A stretch of DNA of 64,000 nt from Rhizoclosmatium globosum. Taxonomy: Eukaryota; Chytridiomycota; Chytridiomycetes; Chytridiales; Chytriomycetaceae. The DNA lies in the NCBI GenBank assembly GCA_002104985.1, contig MCGO01000101.1, positions 62,001 to 126,000 on the forward strand, in the 5' to 3' direction. The notes under the pieces were generated by a model. The model did no database searches. It was not told the DNA's origin and saw nothing but the letters and a program-made list of their open reading frames with translations. A program made the translations under genes and the position numbers. This document shows positions 1-11,555 of this stretch, piece by piece (the stretch's first letter is position 1; each line of letters starts with the position of its first letter).

Positions 1-2259
1 ATAACTAGCTCGGTTGATAAGAGTAAGAGCGCGATAGAAAGCGAAGGGGGGCCAAAGGAAGTAAGCCATTGGTGCTGTGGTCTTCGCAAAAAGCTGCTCT
101 GCCACTAATGAAATAATCACTCCAACTAAAACGATGAGAAAGACCAAAACTGTAAATTATGTTAGGTCTTCTATGTATAATTGAGAAAAATTTACCTAGA
201 GCTATTCGACTGCGGCTGAAAAGAGTACTGAAAAAGAAGGCGAGAATAATTTGATTATGTCCCCAAATGAAAAAGAGAAGAACAAGAACTCCTGTCTCGG
301 TTCGCGTGAAAAACGTCAGAGTTGTGTTTTTCCCGACAAGAGGAAAACGGCCGTGGAAAATAGGTATAGAACATAAAATGTCGCATAGTGGCTTAAATAG
401 TACGTCCATGCTTTAAGACCGTTCAGTTTCATCATAATGAATCTAAAGAAAAGTTATTTTTTGTCTTTAATTATAGATGAATATTATTCTTACATCCTGT
501 CTTCCTTTTCCTTCACCAGCATAATTGTGAAGATTGGGAGTAGAAATGAAACACCGAACGGATATAGGATACGACCTATGAGACCACCTATAGGAACGTC
601 GAGAAGTGTGCTGGTCGTTTGAGGAAATGCGCGAATTCCTTGCGTTATTGTTGCTCCAGAATATGTTGACGATAGTAAGGCCCTCAACGAAACTTGTCCT
701 AACTGTGCAACCATCGTCAGCTGGCGCTGTCCTTGTGACGGAAAGTTTCCAGCTCCTTCGATTCTAACATCGGTCCCGAAATGCAAAATCCATTGAGCAT
801 ATAGATTAGTTTGGTCGAAGGTGTTCAAATATACTGCCCCGTACGGCATATTCTGTGTGACAAGCTGTGCACTTTTGTAAAAATTGGCCAGTTCCAAGGC
901 GGTTGGATTCGTTTTTAACAGAACTGATTTATCAAGGCCAGCAAGACCTGCAATAACAGAGCTCATCAGTGAGGAGAGGGAATCATCAAGGTCGTTGTCA
1001 ACAGACGACGACGAAAGCTGAGCATAAGGAACTCGATTGAATGTCATCGCTGTCAAGGTTGTTGCGGATGACAGATTCAAATACAAACGACCCTATCATA
1101 TGTAAATTAAGATCGAAAATGAAATCAAGGAATTACCTCAATAGATCCTAGCATTCCTGAATAACCATTCGAGTCTGCTGATGTAGAATAACTAACAAAT
1201 GGCGTCGAAGAAGCCGCTGTTCCAACTGTTTGGGCACCTGTGTATGTGAGTGCAGCCAGAGCTGGCCTTGCCCCAAGGCATGTTGAAAGTCCCACCCCAC
1301 TCGCAGCCAGAAACCATTGATTTGTTTGATAAGTGGAAAGAAGCGACTGGGCAGTAATGAAGTCGGTGGATGGAACCGTTGGGCTAGCTTGATACAGTGT
1401 AATCAAAGATCCGACCCATCCATTATCTGGAGGTGACATGTACGTGCTATTTTGACATAAGTTGAAATAATTAGTGGAATCTTCAACTCACGTGTCAAGT
1501 TTGGATAATCCTGTCAAGGCCGCATTCTTTTCATAGATTGCACTGTCTTGAGGATAGTTTTCACCAAACCTGTTTCGAATTAGCTCTTTGTTTTAGGTAC
1601 AACCCAAAACAACAAACCAATATACACAAGCATGGCTCGTCTGTGTAACCGTATAACTGAGAACTTGATCGCTATAGTACATAAAGTTAACACTCTTTCC
1701 ATTTTGGGTGCCATATCCATAGATTCGCGAATCAGACGTATTGAAGTACGGAAAACCATAAGATGTGAGAGAATTATTGTTCGAGCAGTATTGTATATTC
1801 TCGACTGTATATGATTGTTGGATAAGTTTACCCAACACAGTTCCAAGTACAGACGAGATGATGACCATCATTAATGGACAGCAGCTGTTCCAAATAATAA
1901 GTCTATGCAAACAATTTTCTAGATATATACCAAACACAGCAAATATTGGTGAACATCTGACGTTTTTGGTAACTGATGGCTTTTCGTGTCAAAGCACGAA
2001 GTTGGTTGCTCTTCAGCGGACCTTGTGAGGCTCCGGAAGACTCCGCCGCGATTTGAGAATGAGATTTGACCCGGATCGTTACAGGTTCTGGGTAAATCTG
2101 CTTTCCGCTCCCTTTGAACGAAGGAATAGATCCGATCCCTCCGACCCCAGCTTGATCTATCGGCTCAACATGAACCTTCCTGCTAGTACTCGAAGCGACG
2201 ACAACTCGGGTGGAATCGAGCCATAGAGCCTGTCGTTGGTGATGACATGGAGAAGAAAG
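1..2259 (-). CDS. ABCA-type ABC transporter, N-terminal half (runs off left edge)
   Basis: Multi-exon gene on the minus strand. It aligns throughout with the complete ABCA gene at 2332-6072: the first membrane helix after CCPLMMV, a long extracellular loop, then the helices at 490-610 and 5-409. The ATP-binding domain would lie left of the window. The visible product is a lipid or xenobiotic exporter half-molecule (family knowledge); its substrate cannot be told. An intron of about 50 bp separates the cysteine-rich N-terminus (KSNQLRALTRKA) from CCPLMMV, as in the neighbour. The 5' end is unresolved: the frame stays open to 2259 with no in-frame ATG, while the neighbour starts with an ATG eight codons before the shared motif. 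Either a first exon is missed or the start has decayed. The two genes are tandem duplicates with diverged codons. The family call is sure, the start is not. Confidence 0.8.
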
Positions 2260-2331
2260 TTATAATGTATTCTGATTTGTCACCATCTGACAATTTCTGA
2301 AGTTCAAAAACCCATTAAAAATAAGAAGGGG

Positions 2332-5300
2332 CTAATCTGCGTTCGCGTCGTCATCAGAAATAAGTTTGACGAAAACGCTATATATATGACTCTGTTAGTT
2401 ATTCTCGCTTATTTTGGGAAAACTTACTCTTCCAAACTCGTTTGACTTATTCCCCAATCTAAAATACCATTCTGTGCCTTTCCACTCTCCATTTTCTCAA
2501 ATACTGCTGAAATAATGTTTGGCACAGATGGGAACTCGTACGACGTCCTAATTTGATTTGATAAGAAAGAGACGACGTCCGTGTAAAATTACATCGTTGC
2601 GAATGAATCAATCTTTCTAAATCCTTCTGGCAAAAACGTCTCCACCCAAGTGCACGCGCGAGGCATGTCATCTTTGTTTGTGTTGAAGTAGATTCGGAAA
2701 CCACTTCCATAGAGCTCCTTCAACCTCAAAGAGTTGCCAATACAACGAAGAGTACCCTTAGCCATGATTCCAATTCTTTGACACAATGCCTCAGCTTCCT
2801 CCATCGAATGCGTTGTTCTGTATATAAATTCAGTAACGGGTTAAGTGGATACTGAACGTACAATACAACAGTCTTTCCTTCTTTCGCCGATTGCACAATG
2901 TCCCAGATTAGTCGACGAACTTCAGGATCCAACCCAGTCTAAGTCGACAATATTAAAATCAGTTTGAGACAACTACAAGGGAAACAGAACTCACAGTTGG
3001 TTCGTCCAAGAAAACAACTTTGGGATCTCCAATTAATGCGATCGCAATAGAAAGCCGTCTCTTTTCTCCACCAGAGAGTCTTTTCGTTAGACGATTCGCT
3101 AAACTGGTCAACGACACGTTTTCAAGAGCCTTCGCAACGTATTCACGCTCGTTTGATGAGTTCGCACCTTTCAGACGAGCCTGGTTGACAAGTCAGTAAT
3201 TCCGCGAGAATCAATTCGGTTCTTACGTAGAAGTATAAATGCTCCTCGATCGTAAGATCTTCCCAAGAATATCAAACTGAGGACAAATCCCAAGCACTTG
3301 ACAGATTTCGGTAGGTTCACTGCGAATGTCGTATCCTGCTAATATGGCGTTTCCAAAGCTTGGAGGGTAGAGTCCGGTCAATATACTGATCAGAGTTGTT
3401 TTTCCAGCTCCGTTCGGACTATAAGTCAAAAGAAATTAATCTATCGAAGTTCACAGGACGATGAGAAACTTGCCCTAGAAGACCAAACACAGTTCCAGCT
3501 TCAGCAGCAAATGAAACATCCTTGACCGCAAACTTAGGGCCAAGACCACCACGACTTGGATATACTTTCCGCATATGGAGAGAATCAAGGGACTCCCCTT
3601 AGGAAACTCTCCTTTCTCCACCCGCGCCTTTTCTTCCTTGACATCAGCGTCCTCGAATTTTGTCTCGCTTGCGTCGATAGCAAGTGCTTGAGCGAGTTGC
3701 GTCTCAGACAGAGGGTCCTTTTCGGAACAATTAGCGACAATCCGTTAATACGCCCTATTACTCACAATTCCGTTATTAAGTTTACGTCTCTGCATTTTCT
3801 GGTATCTCGCAATCGGGAGTGTGATTGGGAAATGCCAGTCCAGAGGTTTCCCAAACTCAGATGGAATAACGTACGAGAGGTAGCTTGCGATAGCTCCATA
3901 GATAAAGATTTCGGCAAGAAGAAAGTTAATGCATGTTCGAACTTCGTTTCCGGCTGTCAAAGTCGAAATCCTGTAAGGCTGTAGCGGGAAAGATGGTTAG
4001 CTTTGGAAATAATTCGAGGGTCCGACTGTGAAATTACCGCCATAGTCTTCGTATAACTCGCTGTATTAATCAATGTCAAGGCACGGTAGAACGCAAAAGG
4101 AGGCCATATGAAAAAAGCCAGTGGCGCACCACCCTTTGCAAAAAGTCGTTCTGCGACCAAAGAAACAATCACTCCAACAAGTACAATCAAGAAAACCTGA
4201 ATTGATGGTTAAAATTGTTTAAAAGCGAGAAAACGCGTACCATAACCAACGCAATACGACTACGACTAAAGAGCGTGCTAAAGAGAAACGACAGGACAAT
4301 CTGAATGTGACCCCAGATGAAAAAGATGAGAATCAAAACAGCGGTTTGAGTTTGCGTAAAGAAAGTGAGAGAAGACCGAGACCCAACAATAAGGAATACA
4401 GCCGTCGAAAAGATGTAGAGGATGTAGAATGTGACGTAGTGGCTCAAGTAATAAGTCCATCCTTTCAAACCATTCAGTTTCATCATGATGAAGCTTAAAG
4501 TTGAGAAAGCAGTTAGCTTGACCATGATTTAACAATCAAGCAAACTCACATCCTCTCCTCCTTCTCCTTCACCAACATGATTGTAAATATCGGAAGCAAA
4601 AACGACACCCCAAACGGATACAGAATACGTCCAATAATCCCTCCAAACGGCAAAACCAAAGACGTATCCGTCACTTGCGGAAACGCTCTAATCCCCTGAG
4701 TAACAGTTGCCCCCGCGAAATCACCACCAAGTAAACCCCTCAAACACGCCTGCCCAAGCTGCGCAACCATAATAATCATTCGGTTTCCAGTCGTCGGGAA
4801 ATTCGCTGCATTCGAGATGCGCAGGTCACTTCCGAAATGTAATATCGGACGAGCCATTAGATTCGCGGGATCAAATGCGTCAAGATATAACGCTCCGTAC
4901 GGCATAATTTTTGTTACTTGCGACGCGCTCGCGTAGAATGCGAGAAGCTCTTCTGTTGATGGATCATCTTCGAGTAGCGCCGTTTTGTTGAGTGCAGCGA
5001 GTTGAGCAATTACTTGATTAATTAGTGCTGATAACGAGTCATTCAAATCCTGGTCAGATGTAGTTTGGACAGGTTGGGTGTATGGGACACGGTTGAATGA
5101 GATTGAGGAAAAGTCTGTGAGTGATGCGTTGAGGTATAGACGGTCTTCGAGTGAGCCAAGGAGTCCATAAAATCCGTTTTTGTTTGAAGTTGGAGATGTT
5201 GTGAAGTTAAGGAATGGTTTTGGTACAGTGGAAGCACCATATTGGATGGCAGAGAGAGCGTCTAGCCCTGGAAGCTGGGGACGCGCTCCCAGATACGTAG

Positions 5301-6072
5301 AGACTGAAGGATTCGATGATGTGAGATACCATGAGCTTGTTTGACTGATGGAAAGCAAGTTTGCCATCGCATTGAAATCATCATTTGATTGTAGTTTTTT
5401 TAAAGTTTGAAGCGCTTGAAACCAACCTCCATCTGGAGGCGGTGAGTATGTGCTAACCAGAAATTATCAGTTCAAGAGATAGAGCTTATTTCACGCAAAC
5501 CTGTCCAGCGCTGCAAACCCAGTCAAATTCGCATTTCTTTCGTAGATTTGCGAGTTTCTCGGATAATTAGATCCAAACCAAAACACACATTGATGAGCTG
5601 GACTCGCGCCGGCAAACGCGTTTTGTTGTTGACTCAAGTCAATGTCCAAGTACGTGAGAATATTGTAGCTTTTTCCGTCCTTCACATTGGCTCCATACAA
5701 ACGCGGATCTGATTTATTGTAGATTGGATATCCGACTGAGTTTAACGATGCGTTGTTTCCACAGTAGAGTACGACTGGAAAGATGGGTGTTATCTGAGAG
5801 AAGGTTGTTCAGAGACAGAAAGCTCACATTCAGCAGGATTGGACTTCTCAATCAGCTTATTGATCACAGTCCCCAGAATAGCAGATATAAGCACCATCAT
5901 CAATGGACAGCAGCTGTCAGAGTGGGTGGGAGTTAGTTGATTCGAATACAATTTCAATCACTTCGAACCAGATACAGCAGCAGTTTGTGAAACATTGTCG
6001 CTTTTGGAAGCTCACTGCTTTACGCGATAAAGCCCTGAACTGGTTACTTTTACGCGACGGGACATCGGCCAT
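2332..6072 (-). CDS. ABCA-type half-size ABC transporter
   Basis: Complete multi-exon gene. The start ATG at 6070-6072 gives [12 protein letters not shown]; the stop is TAG at 2332-2334 after SDDDANAD. Order: cysteine-rich N-terminus, one helix ([14 protein letters not shown]), a large extracellular domain, a membrane block of about five or six helices, then one nucleotide-binding domain. The Walker A is PNGAGKTT near 3400, the signature [14 protein letters not shown] near 3080, Walker [14 protein letters not shown] near 3010, and the H-loop and MEEAEALC near 2800. A C-terminal TSLEEVFVKL motif typical of ABCA proteins follows. There is only one NBD, so it should act as a dimer. The intron at 3419-3473, just before Walker A, has a GC donor (GCAAGT); read this way it restores GPNGAGKTT. 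It probably moves lipids or amphipathic compounds across a membrane (family inference). The next gene upstream is MoaE, on the same strand. Confidence 0.92.
3419..3473 (-). other. GC-AG intron in ABCA gene
   Basis: On the minus strand the exon ends CTTCTAGG, the intron begins GCAAGTTTC and ends TTATAG, and the next exon begins TCCGAACGG. Only this junction gives an uninterrupted Walker A (LLG then PNGAGKTT). The donor is GC rather than GT. A second GCAAGT donor occurs in the pfkB gene near 37799. Confidence 0.8.
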
Positions 6073-6213
6073 TGAGCTGAGGTTATGATTTGATGAAAAG
6101 GATTGTCACTCTTGATGATAAATTCACAACGTAAATACCAAATGAATCCTGTGCCCATTTTATTTAAGCATATAAATGCTTCTTACGTGAAAGATCTCAT
6201 TCTAGTCATCCAT

Positions 6214-6780
6214 CTAGTGATTACAATTCTCTTTCCACGAACACGACCCATCCGCATAAATCTCTTTCTTCCAGATCGGAGCTATCCGTTTCACTTCATC
6301 AATCAAGAACTCACAAGCATGAAGGGCCTAAATTCAAAATTAGGTTTAAGCTTACACCTAAAAGATTCGAAATCACAAACAAACGTACATCTTTTCTGTG
6401 AGGCGAAGAAGCCGCAATAATAACCGACGAGTCTCCACACGGAACAATTCCAAGTTTATGATGCACGGCAACATGGACAAGTTGAGGCCATTTTGATCTT
6501 GCTGAAGCGATTGCAATCTCGATTTGTTTGATTGCCATTGGAATGTAGGCTTCGTAGGCTAGTTCAGTTACTTGTTTTCCTGTTTGGATTCGATGGTGTT
6601 CAGTGGTTGTTTGGTGATGAAGACAGCGAAGTTACCTTGGAAGTTGTTTCGGGTTGTTCCGGAGAAGGTTGCAATGGCTCCGCATGAATCGTCTCCAACT
6701 GCGCGGACTAGTTCATCAAGTGTACCGATTGTGTCGGCGACAACGATGAGGGTCTTGGGATTGGCTGATTCAGAACTCAT
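6214..6780 (-). CDS. moaE: Molybdopterin synthase large subunit (MoaE/MOCS2B)
   Basis: Three exons split by introns at 6580-6635 and 6328-6388 give about 149 aa, the usual MoaE length. Visible signatures are CGAIATFSGTTR near residue 35, LAYEAYIPMA, HKLGIVPCGDSSV and SSPHRKDALHACEFLIDE, followed by PIWKKE with the conserved catalytic lysine region. MoaE converts cyclic pyranopterin monophosphate to molybdopterin, using sulfur carried on the C-terminus of the small subunit MoaD/MOCS2A. The small subunit is not visible in this window. The start is the only ATG ahead of the conserved SGTTR block. Ends in WKENCNH. The gene reads toward the ABCA gene, with about 140 bp between them. Confidence 0.95.
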
Positions 6781-6888
6781 TTTGAAAGTGGAACAATGAA
6801 ATGGAACAAAGAAAGTAACATTTACTTTATCTAAATTAAGAATGAAACAATGAATGTTTTTAAAACGATACGTGCTCCTTCCTTTTCT

Positions 6889-8315
6889 CTACGCCATTCC
6901 CACATCATTTAGCTTTCCGTCGTTGTGAGCGCTATTCGCCTGACTGCCTTGTCTTGTCTTTTCCTTTCCAGTGTTATTGACACTGCTGGATTGACTCGCC
7001 GTCCCATCTTTTATAACTGTTGAACTATAATCAGCCGCAAATAATGGAAAATCTTAAGCTTACTATGCTCCTTCAAGCCCTTTCCGAAATGCGACATACA
7101 CAAACCAGTTACCGCCAGTGATAGTGTAACGACAATAATACTCAATGCAGCTGTTGAAAAACACGAACACAAAATAAGAGACCGATATATGCAACAAACA
7201 TCAAATAAAACATACCAAAGAACGTCAGATACTTTTTCGTGTACTGATACTTTTCAGGCTTTGTGTAAATACGATAAATCTTGAAACCAAAGTATCCGTC
7301 CGCCAGAATCAGACCACACATGAAAGCGATTGTGATACTTTTGTTTTCACTGCGGACCTATTTCAATGAACGGAACCATCAGTCCAGATCCATAAGAGAA
7401 CAACCCATACCCCATGTAAAGCAAACGCCAGAATCGCCATCAAAATCGGAATCGCTGCGATCGTGATACTGAACTCTGGATCTCCCGGTTGGATAATAAG
7501 AACCAAGAACTGGATTCCAAAGCCAAACATGAAAAACACGTCGAGTTTGAGCAGGAGCACGAAGATTTGATAGACTTGATACATATCTGATTGATTCAAA
7601 TTATATATTTATATTTTAGAGGCATGTGTAGGAGAACAAGAAAACTCACATCGCATCGTCGGATCCGCTCCAATTTTTTTATAAATCTTCCATCCAAAGT
7701 CAAGATAAAGGTGATAAAAGAGGTAACAATAGAAAACACTACATATCGCCATTATCGCAGGTACAACATGAAGTAAAGCCCGCATCGTCTGCTTCTGGGT
7801 CGGGTCAGCGATGTAAAGAGCGTCTCCAGCCGCTATTCCATTCATCAGACTGTTTGCTTGCCACGCATCTCCAATATTCATGTTGGATTGAATAGATCCA
7901 TCCTGAAACCCAGCATACGCCGTCGCGCTGAGCGTAAAGAACAAGAACCCAACAATTTGGATCGTGTTTTGATGAAATAGCTGTTTAGTAGAGTAGTCAG
8001 TAAAACGCCCGGTTTGATGTCAGAAGTTGGGGAATAGACTTACAGCGTCCCAACACAAGATGATTTGGAACAGCTGCGCGAGACAGAAGATGATCAAATA
8101 TACGACGATACTTTTGTCCTCGCCGACAGAGTTGAAAGGGTTTGAGTTTTGAAAGTATATGACTGTTATAACTGCTTCGATTGGTATGATGCAGCAGGCT
8201 TCTATCAGCACCGTCGCGAGTGTAATATATGCAGTCTAATAAAGGGTTAGTACTTTTTACAGCGACGTATCTGTTGGACTTGTACCGTTGATGCAGCAGC
8301 GGGAAGTAGAATCAT
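6889..8315 (-). CDS. UPF0658-type Golgi multi-pass membrane protein
   Basis: Multi-exon membrane protein with about seven predicted helices. The hallmark block is FGWKIYKKIGADP, continuing after an intron to MYQVYQIFVLLLKLDVFF, which I recognise from the fungal UPF0658 family (Golgi membrane proteins of unknown function, common in Mucoromycota and chytrids). The N-terminus reads MILLPAAAST and, after an intron, TAYITLATVLIEACCIIPIEA. The C-terminal exon encodes a hydrophilic Ser/Asn/Lys-rich tail ending NDVGMA, stop at 6889-6891. No catalytic motif is visible. It is divergent from the plus-strand gene at 8541, about 225 bp apart. Family assignment is from recalled sequence pattern; function is unknown. 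Confidence 0.75.
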
Positions 8316-8540
8316 CGAACGCGTTCTGTTGGGGAGGAAAATCTGACAATCTTTTCAGTAAAGCTCGTTTCTTGTTACAAGTGATAAGGGTGGGAAATGT
8401 GTGGCTCAAAAACTAGTGTCTGATGCCCGACCAAATGATGCCGTCCGTGCACTGTCAGAACCTCATCTGAAAAGTCACTGGTTCACTTCAGGCAACCTTA
8501 TTTTCCTGACTCCAAACTCTGACCAATCAGAAAAAAAGGG

Positions 8541-9546
8541 ATGGATCCGCCTTTACCCAACCGACTCCCCAACCGCCCTCGAGCCCGATCAATTGCCTTC
8601 CGCCCACGAGTCTCATACATCGAACCAAAACGTTCTTCAAGCGTCGATGGATTAGCACCTCCAACTCCAGCAGCCCAGTTCAACGAACCAGAGACAGAAT
8701 CCCTCATTGCAATCCCCGAACACCAAATCCAAATCCACGAAGAAGACGAAGACGAAGATGAACCCTACATCGCCCCGCAAACCAGACACCTTGAATCCCT
8801 TTCCTCCTTCATCCCCCTTTCTCCGCCCAACTCCGTAAAGATGATTGCAAAGATAGTGTGCACGGAAACAGCAACGGGAACTGTGGCGTTTCCGCTCACC
8901 CCACCTCCGCAGTTACACACACGCATCGCAGCACAAGTATACACTGCACGGATAAATGCAATCAATGAGTTGTTGAAGGATATCAAGTCTCTCAACGATT
9001 TTTCCCCTTTGTGGTTCGTTATGCCGGTTTTCTATGTCGGAGTTGCGGCGGCAGTGTCGTTTGGTGTTCCGCTGGCACAGAACTCTCCTGCCAATATTGC
9101 GTTCTTGGTGGCGTTTGTGCCGGTTGCAGTGTTGGCCTACTTTCTGGCTTCAAGGCTGCATCGCCCCAAGGTACCACACAATCTCCTTTTTTCTCCATCT
9201 CCATAATCTATCTCTCCCGTAACTTTTAAATACTCAGACCACTTTTTCTTTTGAATAGTACGTGTCGGAGATAGAGAAGCTACTACAGACATGGGAAGCG
9301 CAGGATGGAACACATTCAATCAAGTTTCTGTTACAGAGGCATCGAAGGCAGAATTCGTGGTTCGGAGTTGAATTGTCTGTGTTTGTGTTTGATGGGCCAA
9401 CTCAAATGAGAGAACGGCGGGATTCTGCACGTTCTTATGATACTTCGTTCCGGCTTCCAACATATGCAAGTAAAGCTCCGAGTTACAAGAGTTCTCGAGG
9501 ATCTTTTTCTACTATGAGAAGCAGTGTTAGACTGTCAGATCGATAG
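8541..9546 (+). CDS. Uncharacterised two-helix membrane protein
   Basis: Two exons joined across an intron of about 90 bp that begins gtaccacaca near 9170 and ends ttgaatag near 9258; the join reads LHRPK-YVSEIEKLL. The product is about 310 aa. Residues 1-90 are disordered, Pro/Arg-rich then acidic (HEEDEDEDEP). A central alpha-helical stretch follows (ARINAINELLKDIKSLNDFSP), then two membrane helices (LWFVMPVFYVGVAAAVSFG and IAFLVAFVPVAVLAYFLA). The cytosolic C-terminus includes HSIKFLLQRHRRQNSWFG and a Ser/Tyr-rich tail with RLPTYASKAPSYKSS. The SIKFLLQRHR-NSWFG block looks conserved, but I do not recognise the family. No signal peptide. The start is the first ATG of the open frame. Confidence 0.7.
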
Positions 9547-9839
9547 AAAATGAGGAGTATTGTTAAACTAATAATCGTTATCTATGTTCAATTCACTAGT
9601 AATTCTTTGTTCCACTTTTAATTTTGATCTATAAACCTTTTTGAGTTCTTTGTGAGTTCGTTTGATTGCCTTTTCATACGATGTTCGATTGTTGTCCTGA
9701 GGCTATCCTGGTCCTGAAGTAACGTCAAGATACTCTTTATTTCTGTATGGCATTGATTCATAGAGTTACCTGTACTATTCTCTCTATATCCTTTATTGGG
9801 AGAAGGTCGCGTTTCTTCCAGTTTTCAGACTCAGCCAAA

Positions 9840-11034
9840 ATGGTACGACCACCCTCCAACCCACCGCCAATCCCCATCGATCAGACCATCGCACACCACG
9901 AACGACTCTGGATACGACCATGAACACTGTTATACTGATCGGATCTGATGCTGTTGGAGGAACTTGCGCTGTGATGGACTTACGAAGGGAGATGTCCTTG
10001 TGACACAACACACTCTCAAAAACAACACCACGAAGAATACCCAAACTAACCCTTCTCTCAATTCGCAGCCATTCGTTAAGCTCGTCAAGAACAAGGCTTA
10101 CTACAAGCGTTTCCAGACCAAGTACCGCAGAAGAAGAGGTTCGTTTCCTATGAGACCCCTAAAGGAAACTAAGTAACTAACTCTGTAAAAACCCAAACCA
10201 AAAAGAGGGTAAGACCGACTACTACGCCAGAAAGCGTCTTGTCGCCCAGGCCAAGAACAAGTACAACTCTCCAAAGTACAGACTTGTTGTTCGTATCACA
10301 AACGCCGACATCATTGCCCAGATCGTCTACGCCAAGATCACCGGTGATGTCGTCATGTGCTCAGCCTACTCGCACGAGCTTCCAAAGTACGGAGTCGAGG
10401 TTGGTCTCACCAACTGGTCCGCTGCCTACTGTACCGGTCTCCTCGTTGCCAGACGTCTCCTCACCCAGCTCAACTTGGCGACAAGTACGAGGGTAACCAG
10501 GAGGTTGATGGTTCCTACTACGAGGTTGAGCCTGTCGACGACGCCCCACGTCCATTCCAGTGTTTCTTGGACGTTGGTCTCCGCCGCACCACCACTGGTT
10601 CCCGTGTTTTCGGTGTCCTCAAGGGTGCCGTTGACGGTGGTCTCTTGATCCCACACTCTGAGAACCGTTTCCCAGGTTGGGACTCTGCCAAGAAGGAGCT
10701 TGACGCCGAGACCCTCCACCGTTACATTCTCGGTGGCCACGTCTCTGACTACATGGCTGAGCTCGAGGAGGACGATGAGGACTCTTACAAGCGTCAGTTT
10801 GCTCGTTACATTGAGAAGGAGATTACTCCAGACGACTTTGAGGAGCTTTACGAGAAGGCTCACGAGGCTATTCGTGCTGACCCAACTCGTGAGGCTAAGG
10901 CTCACGTCTACGACGAGGAGGCCAAGAACAAGCTCAAGAAGTACAAGATGACCAAGAGAAACTTGAAGCAGCGTGTCGACCGTGTCAAGCAGAAGAAGGC
11001 TGCTTGGTTGGCTGCCCGTGCCTCCGACGAGTAA
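9840..11034 (+). CDS. RPL5: 60S ribosomal protein L5 (uL18), with apparent 1-nt frameshift
   Basis: The first exon is just the ATG at 9840-9842. An intron at 9843-10068 follows, then [23 protein letters not shown], an intron at 10139-10205, then [20 protein letters not shown]. Conserved uL18 features follow: [50 protein letters not shown] and a basic C-terminal helix ([11 protein letters not shown]). uL18 binds 5S rRNA and is essential. Codon use is strongly biased, as expected for a highly expressed gene. The frame breaks at about 10477: NLATS in frame 2 must switch to GDKYEGN in frame 1, which one extra G in ttgg(g)cgac would repair. Both sides are perfectly conserved, so I treat this as a consensus error. 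About 296 aa once repaired. Confidence 0.95.
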
Positions 11035-11412
11035 ATGGTTTGTTCATGAACCAACTCTGTCTTTTTTCTTGCCAAATTTATTGTGGTAATTTGAACTACT
11101 TTGTGTTTGATGGAATGTGGTGTCTTTTTGATAATAAACTGTCAAGTAGATATTCCTCCAATTTATTTGGTTTTCTTCTAGTATTTTTTGGGTTCACAGT
11201 CTTGGGATGCGGCTTCACTATCTGCATCACCACCCATTACAGTTCTCTATCGATTCCAAAATCCCGAATCTTATCGATGCAACGCCTCTAATGAATATAC
11301 TCTGGCGAATAGTTGCAACGTCGGGACAGCTTTTACTTTAAATTGATGTAGCCGTCATAATTAGTCGCCTCTTTTATCCATGCACTTGATGACAATTAAT
11401 ATGTAAAACATA
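11035..11412. other. RPL5 3' flank up to the transposon
   Basis: T-rich sequence with no supported gene. It holds the RPL5 3' UTR (aataaac near 11130) and ends at the TA target duplication at 11411-11412. Confidence 0.5.
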
Positions 11413-11436
11413 CCGTATTTACTCTATCTTCTCAGA
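11413..11436 (+). repeat. Left terminal inverted repeat of the transposon
   Basis: Begins CCGTATTTACTC. It matches the reverse complement of 14304-14327 at 18 of 24 positions, including the first seven. The TA at 11411-11412 precedes it. Confidence 0.85.
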
Positions 11437-11555
11437 TTGGAAAATGTCAGATCAATAAATAATAATTATAAGTTCTCGGATTTATTTCAAAAAGGAATTT
11501 CATAAGTCGGATTCTCTCTTTGTAACATTATCTCACACGTCACGTCACGTCCACC

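Noticed and set aside
10470..10485. Programmed -1 frameshift in RPL5
   Set aside because: No slippery heptamer or downstream structure, and two other genes show the same one-base G/C homopolymer loss; a consensus error is simpler.
10426..10905. 159-codon antisense frame in RPL5
   Set aside because: Shadow produced by biased codons of RPL5.
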